Source of the DNA: Gigaspora margarita
Lineage: Eukaryota > Glomeromycota > Glomeromycetes > Diversisporales > Gigasporaceae
Length of the DNA: 64,000 bases
Direction of reading: 5' to 3'
Assembly: GCA_009809945.1 (NCBI GenBank)
Contig: WTPW01000618.1
Span: 40,384-104,383 of the forward strand
Shown piece by piece: positions 46,339 to 56,520 of the stretch. Each line of letters opens with the position of its first letter. Within the stretch, counting starts at the first letter, position 1. Under the pieces are notes generated by a model, which was not told the origin of the DNA, made no database searches, and saw only the letters and a program-made list of their open reading frames with translations. Made by a program: the position numbers and the translations under genes.

Positions 46339-46354
46339 AAAATTAAATAAGTAA

Positions 46355-47792
46355 CAATTAAATAATAGACCCAACTCTTTCTAATGATCCTCTGGACCAA
46401 AACTTCTCCAAACTACCGACCTATGAAAACTTTGTAGTTAATATAATTATACATAACAAAAACTTTATCAAAAGCGGCTTGGATAAAGAGTTTCAGATTG
46501 CATGTGAGGTGGACTGAAATAGAGATGAAAGAGAACTCTCCTTGTGGGTTTGGCTCTCCGGGCAGAAGACTTTGTTACTATAGAAGATGTAGTAGGCAAC
46601 AACCCTGAAGTTTTTTGTCAAAGGTTGTGAAAGTCCCAGTAGAAACATACTTTTGGTTGAATATATTATTCTACAAAGCATAAAACTTACGCTCTTTGCA
46701 AGTTTTGGCACTCCCGATATTCTTTTTGGTTTTTTCAAAATTTTTGCCAAAAAGTGGGAAAATCAGCTTACCCCCTCCAAAAGATTGACAATGTTTTACT
46801 CCATCCAAATTAGGAATGTGCCTACCTAATTTGAATCAAGTCACGAGTGGTTTTCAGTTCCTACAAAATAAACAATGAATGACACGTGCGAAGTACTTTG
46901 GAGAAAATATCGAATAAAAATTTCTTTCTAGAATGTTCTTTTAGGCGTAGTTTTCTTTTATGTACATATAATACTTTGGCAGAGTGTTTCTCTGTGCAGT
47001 ATTATATAATTTTTAACTTTTGAGGATAGAATTAAGTTTTTTTTTAGTTTTTTCATTTCATTCCTTTCTTTTTTTTGTCTTCTTTTCTTTCGAAAATATA
47101 TGTTAGTTCTGTTATTAGTATAGGTTTTTTCTTCATTCCTTTCACCTTTTATCATTTAGTTTTGTTATTACTTGGTATTTCATGTAGGGTTTGAAGTTTT
47201 TCCACATTTTTTCACTTTTCCTTTAAATTTTCTTGTTACACTTTTTTTTTTCTTGTATAGTTAAGTATGGATCAGTGTCTGAAATTGGGTTGCGGAGTCT
47301 GCGGGCTGCAACAAATTTTAAATTTCTGCAACCAAAATCTGAAGTGCATATGCAAATTCCGCACATAAATTTGCAAATTTTACTTATAAATTTTGATTAA
47401 ATGCTTATACGCGCAACTAAATTTTTATAAATTCTTATAATCCGCAACTATTTTTTTTATTTAGTTGCAGCCCGCAACTAATTTAAAAATTGAATTTCAG
47501 ACACTAGTATGGATATTAATATCTGACCCCACTATAGATGCTAGGTGGAAGGAATTTGAAGAGAAATCCTATATTCTTGGCGGAACTGCCATTGGAACAT
47601 CTGATCTCTCCAGAGTATTGGTGCGATAAAACATATCTGGGCACTCATAGAAGCAGCCGGGTAATGTTAGCCTTATATATTAGAATGTTAATTCAGGTAG
47701 TTATAATAGTAATTAGTTTTCTAGTTAGCTATAAATTACTTCTTTGTATTCTAGCTAAGTGCTAGCGAGTCCATCAAAGAATAAAAAAAAAA
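46355..47792 (+). mobile_element. Poly(A) retroposon of unknown origin, 16-bp duplication
   Basis: Bounded by the exact direct repeat AAAATTAAATAAGTAA at 46339-46354 and 47793-47808; the right copy directly follows a pure A-run beginning at 47783. Excluding the hAT-MITE inside, the original insert is about 1,196 bp. I see no box A/B head and no conserved coding frame, so it may be a retroposed transcript, a 5'-truncated LINE or another SINE type. Stretches such as 46490-46740 and 47520-47765 are open in one frame but match nothing I recognise. Confidence 0.65.
47273..47506. mobile_element. hAT-type MITE, exact 8-bp duplication
   Basis: 234 bp. Ends CAGTGTCTGAAATT and TAGTGTCTGAAATT (right, reverse-complemented). 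Exact duplication GTATGGAT at 47265-47272 and 47507-47514. Subterminal motif (C/G)CCGCAACTAATTT/TTGCGG is repeated in both orientations (TTGCGG, GGGCTGCAAC, CCGCAACT). Non-coding, inserted in the retroposon above and therefore younger. Confidence 0.9.
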
Positions 47793-47808
47793 AAAATTAA
47801 ATAAGTAA

Positions 47809-48580
47809 ACAAAAAATAATTAAAAGCCAAAAAAATAAAATAAAATAAATTAGAAAAAAATAAAAATCTGAAATAAAAAAACAAAAATTAATTATAAATA
47901 TCAATAATATAAGAAAAATAAAAAAATTTAAAATAAAAATAAATAAAAAGAGAAAAAATTGAAAAATAAAAAATATCAAAAAATATAAAAAATTTAAAAA
48001 TATTTAAAATATAAAATATTAAAAAATAAAAAGAATAAGGTAAAAAAATTAAATAAATAAATAAATAAATAATAAAAATAAAAAGAATTAAATAAAATAA
48101 ATTAATAAAAAGAGAATTTTATTATTTTACACTGGTGCATTATACTATATTACCATAAAATAACATGAGCCTAAGCTATATTTCAATTACTTGCATGCTA
48201 TTTTGAGTACACACATGTGCACTATTTTGAAGCAACTCTAATTTTTTACATTTTATACATTCATTTATATGGTATATTATTACACTCTTGGTGCCAGATT
48301 TTAACAATATACACTTAGAGAACAATGCAAAAAATGCATTTATAGTGGCAATATATATAGTTGTGCCAGTATTTGAGTATCATTTAGAGTAAATGTGCAC
48401 TTATATATAAGGTACATGCTATTTCGGGATGCACAAAGGCATTACTTTGAATCCTAATACAGTTCATTTTAGTTATACAGTCTGGCAGTAAATTGATGTG
48501 ACTATAGTAAGAGAGTTATAGTAATAGTCACATTGTGTGATTATAGCAATGTTAATTTTATAACAAATGTAAATAATTGG
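47809..48580. other. A-rich tract and AT-rich spacer
   Basis: 47800-48110 is A-rich low complexity; 48120-48580 is AT-rich without gene or clear element. Confidence 0.4.
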
Positions 48581-48823
48581 TACATATTAGTGTTCCTAAA
48601 AACTTAACTGAACTGAACATTGGGTTGAGTTCGAGTTCAGTCCGGATTCGAACCAAACCTGAACCAGACTTAATTTTAAAAATGCAGTTCAGTCCGAGTT
48701 CAGTATTGAACTTTTAAACCAAGTCTGGGTTCAGTTCGGGTTCAGTTCGAAAGTTCGTGAACATGTTCAGGTTCAGTAAAACCCTAACCCAACCTGGGTT
48801 GAACTCGAGTAGATAATCTTTGT

Positions 48824-49146
48824 TACATAGTAAAGTCTAAATTTTACTATGAAAATCGATAATAATCGCTTAAGTAAACTTGTTTGGGCGATTAAATTGC
48901 ATATTCACTGAATTTTTCATCCAAATCAGAGAAAATTTTATTATTTGACTTTTAATTATTACGTTCAATGAAAAAATTAGAATCTTTTTAAAAAACATGT
49001 TCAACGAACGTAAAAATTAAAAGTCAAATAATAAAAAGTTCTCCAATTTGGATAAAAATTTTAAATATATGCATTTTGTTCTTCCAAACAATTTTACTTA
49101 AGCAGATTTTATCGATTTACATAGTAAAATTTAGACTTTACTATGT
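48824..49146. mobile_element. Palindromic MITE nested in the hAT-type element (1)
   Basis: 323 bp, ends ACATAGTAAAGTCTAAATTT mirrored at 49120-49146. Arms share AATCGATAA, TTACTTAAGC, AAATTTTTCATCCAAAT and TTTGACTTTTAATTATTACG, about 150 bp each. Confidence 0.8.
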
Positions 49147-49342
49147 AGCGACTACTTGCAATCATTGAATATAATCTGACCTGGGTCTGAGCTTTAACGA
49201 TAAATTTTAGTTAAATTTCTTTTTAATTTCAATTTTCTTTATTTTATAAATTTTTATTAGCTAATCAACATGTGATATTTTTCACATGACAAAAGTGATG
49301 ATCGGGTGACTCCTAATTTGGGACAGTTTCTCTTGGAATTTA

Positions 49343-49735
49343 ATATAGATCGTTAAGAATCTTAACGATCTATTTTAGATCATTAAGAATCTTAATGATT
49401 TAAAAATAGATCGTTAAGAATCTTAATGATCTATTTTAGATCATTAAGATTCTTAACGATCTATTTTTAAATNNNNNNNNNNNNNNNNNNNNNNNNNNNN
49501 NNNNNNNNNNNNNNNNNNNNNNNNNNNNNNNNNNNNNNNNNNNNNNNNNNNNNNNNNNNNNNNNNNNNNNNNNNNNNNNNNNNNNNNNNNNNNNNNNNNN
49601 NNNNNNNNNNNNNNNNNNNNNNNNNNNNNNNNNNNNNNNNNNNNNNNNNTTAATGATTTAAAAATAGATCGTTAAGAATCTTAACGATCTATTTAGATCA
49701 ATGAGATTCTTAATGATCTATTTTTAATAGAGATG
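49343..49735. repeat. Array of short palindromes spanning the assembly gap
   Basis: Units of about 30 bp, each itself a palindrome: TAGATCGTTAAGAATCTTAA then CGATCTATTT, with CGTT/CATT variants. Seven or more are visible, with N from 49473 to 49649 inside. The gap probably reflects the difficulty of assembling this structure, and its stated length need not be real. Confidence 0.85.
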
Positions 49736-49822
49736 TTATCCTGTTCATCCAAACTCAGTTCAGCCCTGTTTGAAACCAAACTAGTTAAACTCGAGTTTTG
49801 TATCACATGATTTTGATTATTA

Positions 49823-50766
49823 AGGTAGACATGGGTATTATGGCGCAGTTATGAATTTTAGCTAATAATACATAATATATTGACCAGAATCGAATGATTT
49901 TGGTTCCATTCGATTCGTCTCATCAAGACGAATCTAATGGTACCAAAATCGTTCAATTCTAATCACTAGATCATAAGATATCATTAATTACAATATACAA
50001 ATTAAAAAAGATAAATTATAACACAAATACCAATTATGGCGCACATCATATTTTTCATTATCTATTAAGTTCTATTGATCAAAATTGAATGATTTTGTTA
50101 CCATTCGATTCGTCTCATTGAGACGAATCGAATGGTACCAAAATGATATGATTTTGACTGATACTTCTCGATATATTATAATTTAACCAAAATAAGCTGC
50201 GCAAAGCAAAATTAAAATTAACATAAAATCATAAATAACTTTTGACAGACCAGTTTGTTTTTTATAATTTTTTTACCAAAAATGACCACCTTGAAGAAGC
50301 GATTCCAACAAGCTCAAAATTGCTAAAATCCAATTACAGTATCACAGGATTGTTAAGTTTTTTGTATTGTTTTTGATGAAAATTAGATTAGTTTAACTTA
50401 ACTATTTTCATCAAAATAATAATAAAACTTTAACGATCCCGTGATCCTGTGATCAGATTTTAGCGATTTTGGGCTTGTTGGAATCGTTTCTTCAAAGTGG
50501 TCATTTTGGTAGTAAAATTATAAAAAACGGACTGGTCTATCAGAAACTATTCATAATTTTGTGCTAATTTTAAATTTTAATTTGCACAGCTTATTTTGGT
50601 TAAATTATGATACCTCGAGAAGTATCAGTCAAAATCATATGATTTTAGTACCATTCGATTCATCTCAATGAGACGAATCGAATGGTGCCAAAATTTCATA
50701 ATTCTGATTGATGGTTCACAAGATGTTGCTATACACTGCAACATTTCTATTACCATAATACCTATA
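49823..50766. mobile_element. Non-autonomous pogo relative with nested palindromes
   Basis: Left end AGGTAGACATGGGTATTATG after TA (49821-49822) matches the pogo element at 17402. The right end is eroded (reverse-complemented TATAGGTATTATGGTA near 50751-50766). It carries the pogo subterminal palindrome (GGTACCATTCGATTCGTCTC and its mirror) three times, at 49895-49945, 50098-50142 and 50649-50692. Between the last two lies a palindrome with ~250-bp arms (50140-50650: TTTGACTGATACTTCTCGA, GACCAGT, AATGACCACC, GCGATTCCAACAAGC, mirrored). Confidence 0.75.
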
Positions 50767-50799
50767 CAAAAACAAAAAAAAATTTAAAAAAATTAAAAA

Positions 50800-51142
50800 A
50801 GTGTTCCGACCCATATTTACTACAAGTAAATCGTCTAGAACAATTAAGACAATAATGTTCTCCAGATCTAGGCGGTTCTAAAGGTGGTGAGATCATAAAA
50901 AACGGTCCAGTAGATATCTTTCTACGGTCTCTCAAAGTTTTATAACGATTGTTTATATAAAATTACATGATTTAGAAAATCGTTTAAAATCATTATAAAA
51001 CTTTGAGAGGCCGTAGAAAGAGATCTACTTGGCCATTTTTCATGAACTCACCACCTTTAGAACTGCCATGGCCTAGAGAACAATATTTAATTAATTGGCC
51101 TAGTCGATTTACTTGTAGCAAATATGGGTTCAGAGAACTTTT
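50800..51142. mobile_element. Palindromic MITE nested in the hAT-type element (2)
   Basis: About 343 bp. Left arm CGACCCATATTTACTACAAG, AATCG, CTAAAGGTGGTGAGATCAT, TCTCAAAGTTTTATAA; right arm is its mirror. Loop is short and AT-rich (near 50965). Confidence 0.8.
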
Positions 51143-51178
51143 TATTTATTTTTAAAAAGATAAAAATAAATAAAAAAA

Positions 51179-51493
51179 TGCTCCAAACCCATATTTGCTG
51201 CAAGTTAATCGACTAGGTCAATTAATTAAATATTGTTCTCTAGGCCAAGGTGGTTCTAAAGGTGGTGATATCACGAAAAACAGCCCAGTAAATCACTTTC
51301 TATAGCCTTTCAAGCTTTACAATGATTGTTTATATAAATCACATGATTTAAACAATTGTTATAAAACTTTGAGAGGCTGTAGAAAGAGATCTACTAGGTT
51401 GTTTTTTATGATCTCACCACCTTTAGAACCGCCTATATCTGGAGAACAATATTGTTTTAATTGGCCTTGTCTGTTTACATAGTACCAAATACA
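51179..51493. mobile_element. Palindromic MITE nested in the hAT-type element (3)
   Basis: A second, diverged copy of the MITE at 50800 (AACCCATATTTGCTGCAAG, CTAAAGGTGGTGATATCA, TTTGAGAGGCTGTAGAAAG), 36 bp away in tandem. Confidence 0.8.
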
Positions 51494-51784
51494 AGTAGAT
51501 CATAAGATATTATCATGTTCGAATTCAATCTCTATGGCCTTATCTATTCTACCCTAGTTTTTTGGTTTAATTATTACCCGAACCTGAACCTGTTCATGAA
51601 CTTTGAACTGAACTCGGACTGAACAAATATTTCAAGTTCGAGTTTGGTTTGGGTTCATTAATTCTAGGTTTGGTTTGGGTTCGGGTTCAAAGATCTGCAA
51701 AATTTTAAGTTTGGGTTCGGGTTCGACTGAACCTGAACTGAACCTGAACCGAACCGAACCCAATTTTGGAACACTAGTACATAT

Positions 51785-52953
51785 TATCAGGAAATTGTAA
51801 CTATTTCAGATGTGACTATAGCAGGAGGAGACTGTATACTATTTTAGGGGATGCAATTTTTGAAATAATGCACATAGTCATTATTTTGCAGTAATACAGT
51901 AATTATATATGGCACTAAAATTGATTTTTGAAAAATGTCTATTTCAGGCTCCCAAAATAAATTAAAATTTTTTATAAAAAAGAGCAAATAAAATTTATAT
52001 ATATTTATATTTTTTATAATTTCATATATTTAAAAAAAGTATCAAAAAATTTTGGGTTTAAGTAAAATAGATCAAAAACAATTTTGGAAAAAAATTTTTA
52101 ATTTTGGGTTCCAAAACCCAAAATAATTTCATCACTAAGTATAATTATAATGCACTTTATAAGATCTGGTATAATATAAAATTAAAACAACTAAAACAAC
52201 TTGTTCTTTTTGTTAGTCAGAGCTAAAGTGAGATAAAAGTAATGCATAGGCAAAATAAAAAGATTTATAATAAAATTTTGCAAAAAATTTTTTTGTTAGA
52301 GTAGTTTTATTAGCAAAAATATAAGCTTCAAGAATAATATAAATTACAAGTGATTTTTTAAATATTACTATTTTTTAATTTTATATTATATCTGATCCTT
52401 TAATCTGCTATGGTTCACATTACCTATACTCATCAAAAAATGTAGATCATTCCAAAATTTTTATCAGATTTAGTCATGTGTATGGATTATTATTGGTCAA
52501 AAATTCATGCCACTGGGTTATTATTGGTCAAAAATTCATGCCACCTAAAAATATTCATATTTAATCCAAAATTTGAAAAATTAATTAATTTTAACCTTTA
52601 ATACCTCACAAAATAACAAATTAAAGAAAAAAAATAAACTGTAAATCTGAAAGAGCAGCATTGAGTTTACTATTTTTATGGTTTATATTTTTAATATCAC
52701 TTAAATTAAAAGACAAGATGCTATTTGAATTTATATGAATTTTCTTTGATAACTATAAGTGATGTGAACTATAGAATAATTAGATAGGGGCATTTAATGT
52801 GCATGTCTAAACTATATAAATTTAAAAAAATAAAAAAATAAAAAAATAACAAAACATTAAAAAAAAATTTAAAAAAATTTAAAAAGATTATAAAATAAAA
52901 AAAAAATTTAAAAAAATTTAAAAAGATTATAAAATAAATAAATAAGATTTATT
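51785..52953. other. AT-rich spacer
   Basis: No gene. A perfect tandem duplication of about 29 bp, GGTTATTATTGGTCAAAAATTCATGCCAC-type, lies at 52486-52545. Ends in an A-rich run (52810-52960). Confidence 0.45.
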
Positions 52954-52968
52954 AATAAAAAGAATAAT

Positions 52969-53538
52969 GTCCTTTGGGTCAATAGCATAGCAGTTAATGC
53001 TCTAAGAACATAAAGTGAAAGGTTACCAGTTCAATTCTTACTAATGGCAAAATAAGATAAGCTGTCTAGAGAACTGAAACATCATAGAAAAACAGGGACC
53101 TGGGATATCCACGGATGGACCTATTCAAGAAGCTCTTATCTGTCATGGCTATGAGACTGGCTATATTAGAATCCTGATTTGAAATAACTGAAGTTACAAG
53201 ATGTAGTATAAAGATCTTGTTATACAAACTTGTGGCACTAATAATAGGGGTTATAAACCTTTGTTGTCTTCTGCTCTCTAGTGCTAGTGCAGTACACTGT
53301 CACTAGGGACACATAGAGGCACCCAGAAAATATCAATACCTGTGACTCTTTGGAGTTTGCCCTATAATAGACATTTGGTGATATGAACAGTATATGAACA
53401 GTCATGGTGGGAGTAGGAGTTTGATGGCAAACTTGATAGTGCGACTTGATACACCAACTATTCAGGGTTGAAGGAAATTGGCAAGGTGTTATAATAGAAT
53501 AAAAAAAATAAAAAATAAAAAAATAAAATAAAATAAAA
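52969..53538 (+). mobile_element. SINE-like retroposon D (15-bp duplication)
   Basis: Exact direct repeat AATAAAAAGAATAAT at 52954-52968 and 53539-53553. Head TCAATAGCATAGCAGTTAAT (box A-like) and box B-like GGTTACCAGTTCAATTCTTA (53021-53040). Ends in a long A-rich tail (53498-53538). About 570 bp. The open minus-strand frame across it is not supported as a gene. Confidence 0.65.
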
Positions 53539-53553
53539 AATAAAAAGAATAAT

Positions 53554-54381
53554 AAAAACATAACTAAAATAAATAAATAAATCAATATAAAATTAAAAAA
53601 TAAAAAAATTAAATAAATAAATAAATAAATATAAAATTAAAAAATATAAAAAATAAAAAATTAAATAAATAAATAAATAAATATAAAATTAAAAAATAAA
53701 AAAATTAAAAGATTTAAAATTAAATAAAACAAATCAATTAATTTGAGTTTATTTAAACCCAATTTAAATTTATTTGAGATTTTTTGAACCCAATTTGAAT
53801 TAAGCCAGATTAAATCTAAACTTGGTTCAAAAATTAAACTAGATTAATTTGAATCTAATTGAATCATTTGAACTCAATTTGGGCTTATTTAATTCAAATT
53901 AAGTTTATTTGAATCCAAATTAAATTTATTTAAATCCAAGCCAAGTTATTTAAGCCTTTATTAAATTTTAAACTCAGACCAATATTATAATATAATTTAA
54001 AATTTCTGAGTACTTAGTTCTAAAAATTTTAAAAAAATTAAAACTTTATTCTAAATGAATATCTAGACCTTAAGAACTAAATAATCTAAAAACTAAAATA
54101 AAAAAATTAAAAACCTTATATTTAGAGTCATTGAGATTTGATAAATCTAAAAACTAAGATAAAAAACAATTATGAACTTTATTCTCTAAGCAATATTAAA
54201 ATTATAGCTAGGCACTATATAATAGAATATAACTACCAGTAGATTAATATCAGATATAAAGCAAAAATTTTTTATAGAACAATTTTCTTGTACTAATCCT
54301 AAAATATTTCAAGAATTAATAGTAGCAAACTAAAATGGGTCCAAATTACAAATTGCAGTTTGTACAATATAGTGTTTTATT
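53554..54381. repeat. A-rich tract then TTTGAA(C/T)CCAA repeats
   Basis: 53554-53735 is A/T low complexity. 53740-53960 is a short-repeat field of TTTGAATCCAAATT / ATTTGAACCCAATTT, the inverse-orientation counterpart of 22670-22815. The remainder is AT-rich. Confidence 0.6.
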
Positions 54382-54390
54382 AGTTTTATT

Positions 54391-54527
54391 ACTGTAAACT
54401 GCCATATAAACAGCCCAGGTCTGGTACATTCCACCAAAAAAATTAAGTAGTAAAAAAATAAAAATAATTAGTAAAAATGAGGGGGGAGGTCTGATATGTG
54501 GGGGCTGTTTATATGGCAGTTTATAGT
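54391..54527. mobile_element. MITE with 9-bp duplication
   Basis: 137 bp. Inverted ends ACTGTAAACTGCCATATAAA and ACTATAAACTGCCATATAAA, continuing CAGCCC (26 bp, one mismatch). Exact flanking direct repeat AGTTTTATT at 54382-54390 and 54528-54536; a 9-bp duplication suggests a Mutator-like origin. Core has a G-run and A-runs. Confidence 0.8.
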
Positions 54528-54769
54528 AGTTTTATTAGATGGATTAGTTGAATTAGTCTAATTGTAACAACCTGTCACACATCTTATTTGTAACAACTAT
54601 ATTTATAACTCAAAATTTTACTAGGGTAACCCTGTAGTACTTTTAACAAAATATAATCTTTTTGTAATTTTGTATTAATCTTAACTTTAATTTTAATTTT
54701 ATTCCTAACTCTATTTCTAATTTTAATCTAATTCTAATGATCTTATAGGTATTATATACTAGATTGTTA

Positions 54770-54945
54770 CAAATAGATTATTTCTTATTAATTTTATTAG
54801 TCTTATTAGTTTTATTAGTTTTATTAGTTTTATTAGCTTTATTAGTTTTTTAGATTTATTAGTTTAGTTTTATTAGTTTTATTAGTTTTATTTGTTTTAT
54901 TAGTTTTATTAGTTCTATTAGTTGATTAGTTTTATTAGTCTTTTT
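54770..54945. repeat. (TTTTATTAG)n repeat
   Basis: About fifteen copies of a 9-bp unit TTTTATTAG with scattered variants. Confidence 0.85.
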
Positions 54946-54954
54946 AAAAGTTAA

Positions 54955-56510
54955 ATAAACCAAAGTGTGGTGAAATAGTACTCCAAACTTATGTAACTAG
55001 AAGGTTCCAAGTTCAAATCCTACTAGAGATATTAACTATATATTGTCTATTATAGTGACTGCCTAACTATTAATGCAAAGTTGGATTATAGAATCTGTAG
55101 CTCAGATCATGCTAAGTTACTTGAAGCTATTAAGGCCCTAAAATATATATAGATAGGCCAGATATTAGTTTACTTATTTTGGATTTTTTATATAGATCTT
55201 TTTTATTTATAGTAATTTTTTGCTTATTTTTGAGGTTTTTCTGCAGATCCTTTTATTTTTAGTAATTTTATAATAAATCTGATCTATCTATATATATTTT
55301 AGAGTTCTAACTATTGTACTACAATAGTACAAAATTCTAGGGACATAGCAGGAGCAGAAACAGCTTAGCAAGTTCCAAACGGAGAACAGTCAGCTTTTGG
55401 AGATGCTACAAAACAAAATCAGACTAAAAAAAAACTAGAAAATTAAATAGGCAAAAACTCCTATGCAAAAGGGGTTACTAACCTGGTTGCAAGAGTCATA
55501 CTAGAGAAAAACATGCTTTACAAAAGCATGAATCAAAAAAAGAAGACTATAAAGTATCTAAAGCCTGGCTAATCAATTCTTCTAGGCCAACTAGATTGGT
55601 AGTCTAGAATACTAGTAATATTATAAAGATAAAAGGATTGTGGCAGATTAAAATGAAATCCAGATTAAAATGAAATTATAGTATAAAATCTCAAAAACTA
55701 AATTTTTTTTGGGGTGCATTCTTTAGGTTTAGGGGTTAGAGTTAGGGTTTAGTTTTAAAAAAGTTATAATAAACAAGTATTAGTGGGTTTTAGAAGGTTA
55801 GCAGGTTAAGTAGAAAATATAGATTTTATTTTAAATTATGATCTGTGACAAGGATTGAGTATCTAAATAATGAACTTTATAAAGACAAATGTATAATTAT
55901 AAAAGGTTCAAGATAATATCTAACTCAAGTATTGGTTAATGCTATAGCTATAATTACTAAAGCATAGGTAAATACCTGTATGGGGCAGGTTAGAGAATGG
56001 AAGCAGTTTTAAATATCCAGATTTATCATATCAAAATTTGGGTTTATTATGTAAAATTTGAGTTTATTACATTAATAAACTCAAATTTGGTGTAATAAAC
56101 TTGAATTATGATGTAATAAACCCAAAAATTTAAAATTGTTCTAACCTCTAGAACAGGTTCTGCTCTACCAAGTTTTTGGCTAAAGATAACAAGCTAGATA
56201 ATTTGAATTGGGTTCTAAAACATGGAATAAAACTCTTAAATACTATGTTCTAGTAATATAGAATGGGTTGGTGGAAAAAACAGAGATCAAAGAGTTTAAA
56301 TAGGCAATACCAGTATTCAGATTTAAGGTATTATAGCTAGTGTAGAACCTTTGGGTAGCTATTTAAATAGGCAACTAAAAGTTGCAAATAAGACTAGTTG
56401 TACTTTCATCAATGCAATAAATACCTATGTAAATTACTAATAGTTCTAATATTTTGAATAAGCTTCTAAGTTCCAAGATGAAACTTTGAAATTAAAAAAA
56501 ATATATATAT
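54955..56510 (+). mobile_element. SINE-like retroposon B
   Basis: Head AGTGTGGTGAAATAGTACTC (box A-like) and box B-like CCAAGTTCAAATCCTAC (55006-55022). The last 280 bp (GAGTTTAAATAGGCAATACC, GCTAGTGTAGAACCTTTGGG, GACTAGTTGTACTTTCATCA) are clearly homologous to the 3' part of element A (reverse strand of 44265-44420), and it ends in an A-run then (TA)n at 56493-56520. No clear target duplication. It is about 500 bp longer than A; a hairpin at 56037-56130 and TTAGGG-like text at 55725-55755 may be later insertions. Confidence 0.6.
56037..56130. repeat. GGGTTTATTA hairpin
   Basis: AAATTTGGGTTTATTATGTA and AATTTGAGTTTATTACA on the left are mirrored by TGTAATAAACTTGAATT and GATGTAATAAACCC on the right. 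Confidence 0.6.
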
Positions 56511-56520
56511 ATATATATAT

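Larger units (their letters stand above)
48589..51776. mobile_element. hAT-type composite element built of palindromes
   Basis: 3,188 bp including a 177-N gap. Ends TAGTGTTCCTAAAA and TAGTGTTCCAAAAT (right, reverse-complemented) with exact duplication GTACATAT (48581-48588, 51777-51784). Both subterminal zones (about 200 bp) are dense in GGTTCRGTTCGGGTTC / GAACYGAACC motifs, in mirror orientation. No transposase in the sequenced part. Between the ends lie five large inverted repeats, annotated separately, so most of the element is other insertions. Confidence 0.85.

Noticed and set aside
45619-47979. Phe/Leu/Ile-only frames on the minus strand (45619-45801, 47797-47979)
   Set aside because: Pure A-rich low complexity read backwards.
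53238-53585. 115-codon minus-strand frame
   Set aside because: Spans the A-tail and body of SINE-like element D in antisense.
55720-55765. TTTAGGGGTTAGAGTTAGGGTTTAG-like text, also near 38640, 11080 and 60011
   Set aside because: Too short and irregular to be interstitial telomere; occurs inside repeats.
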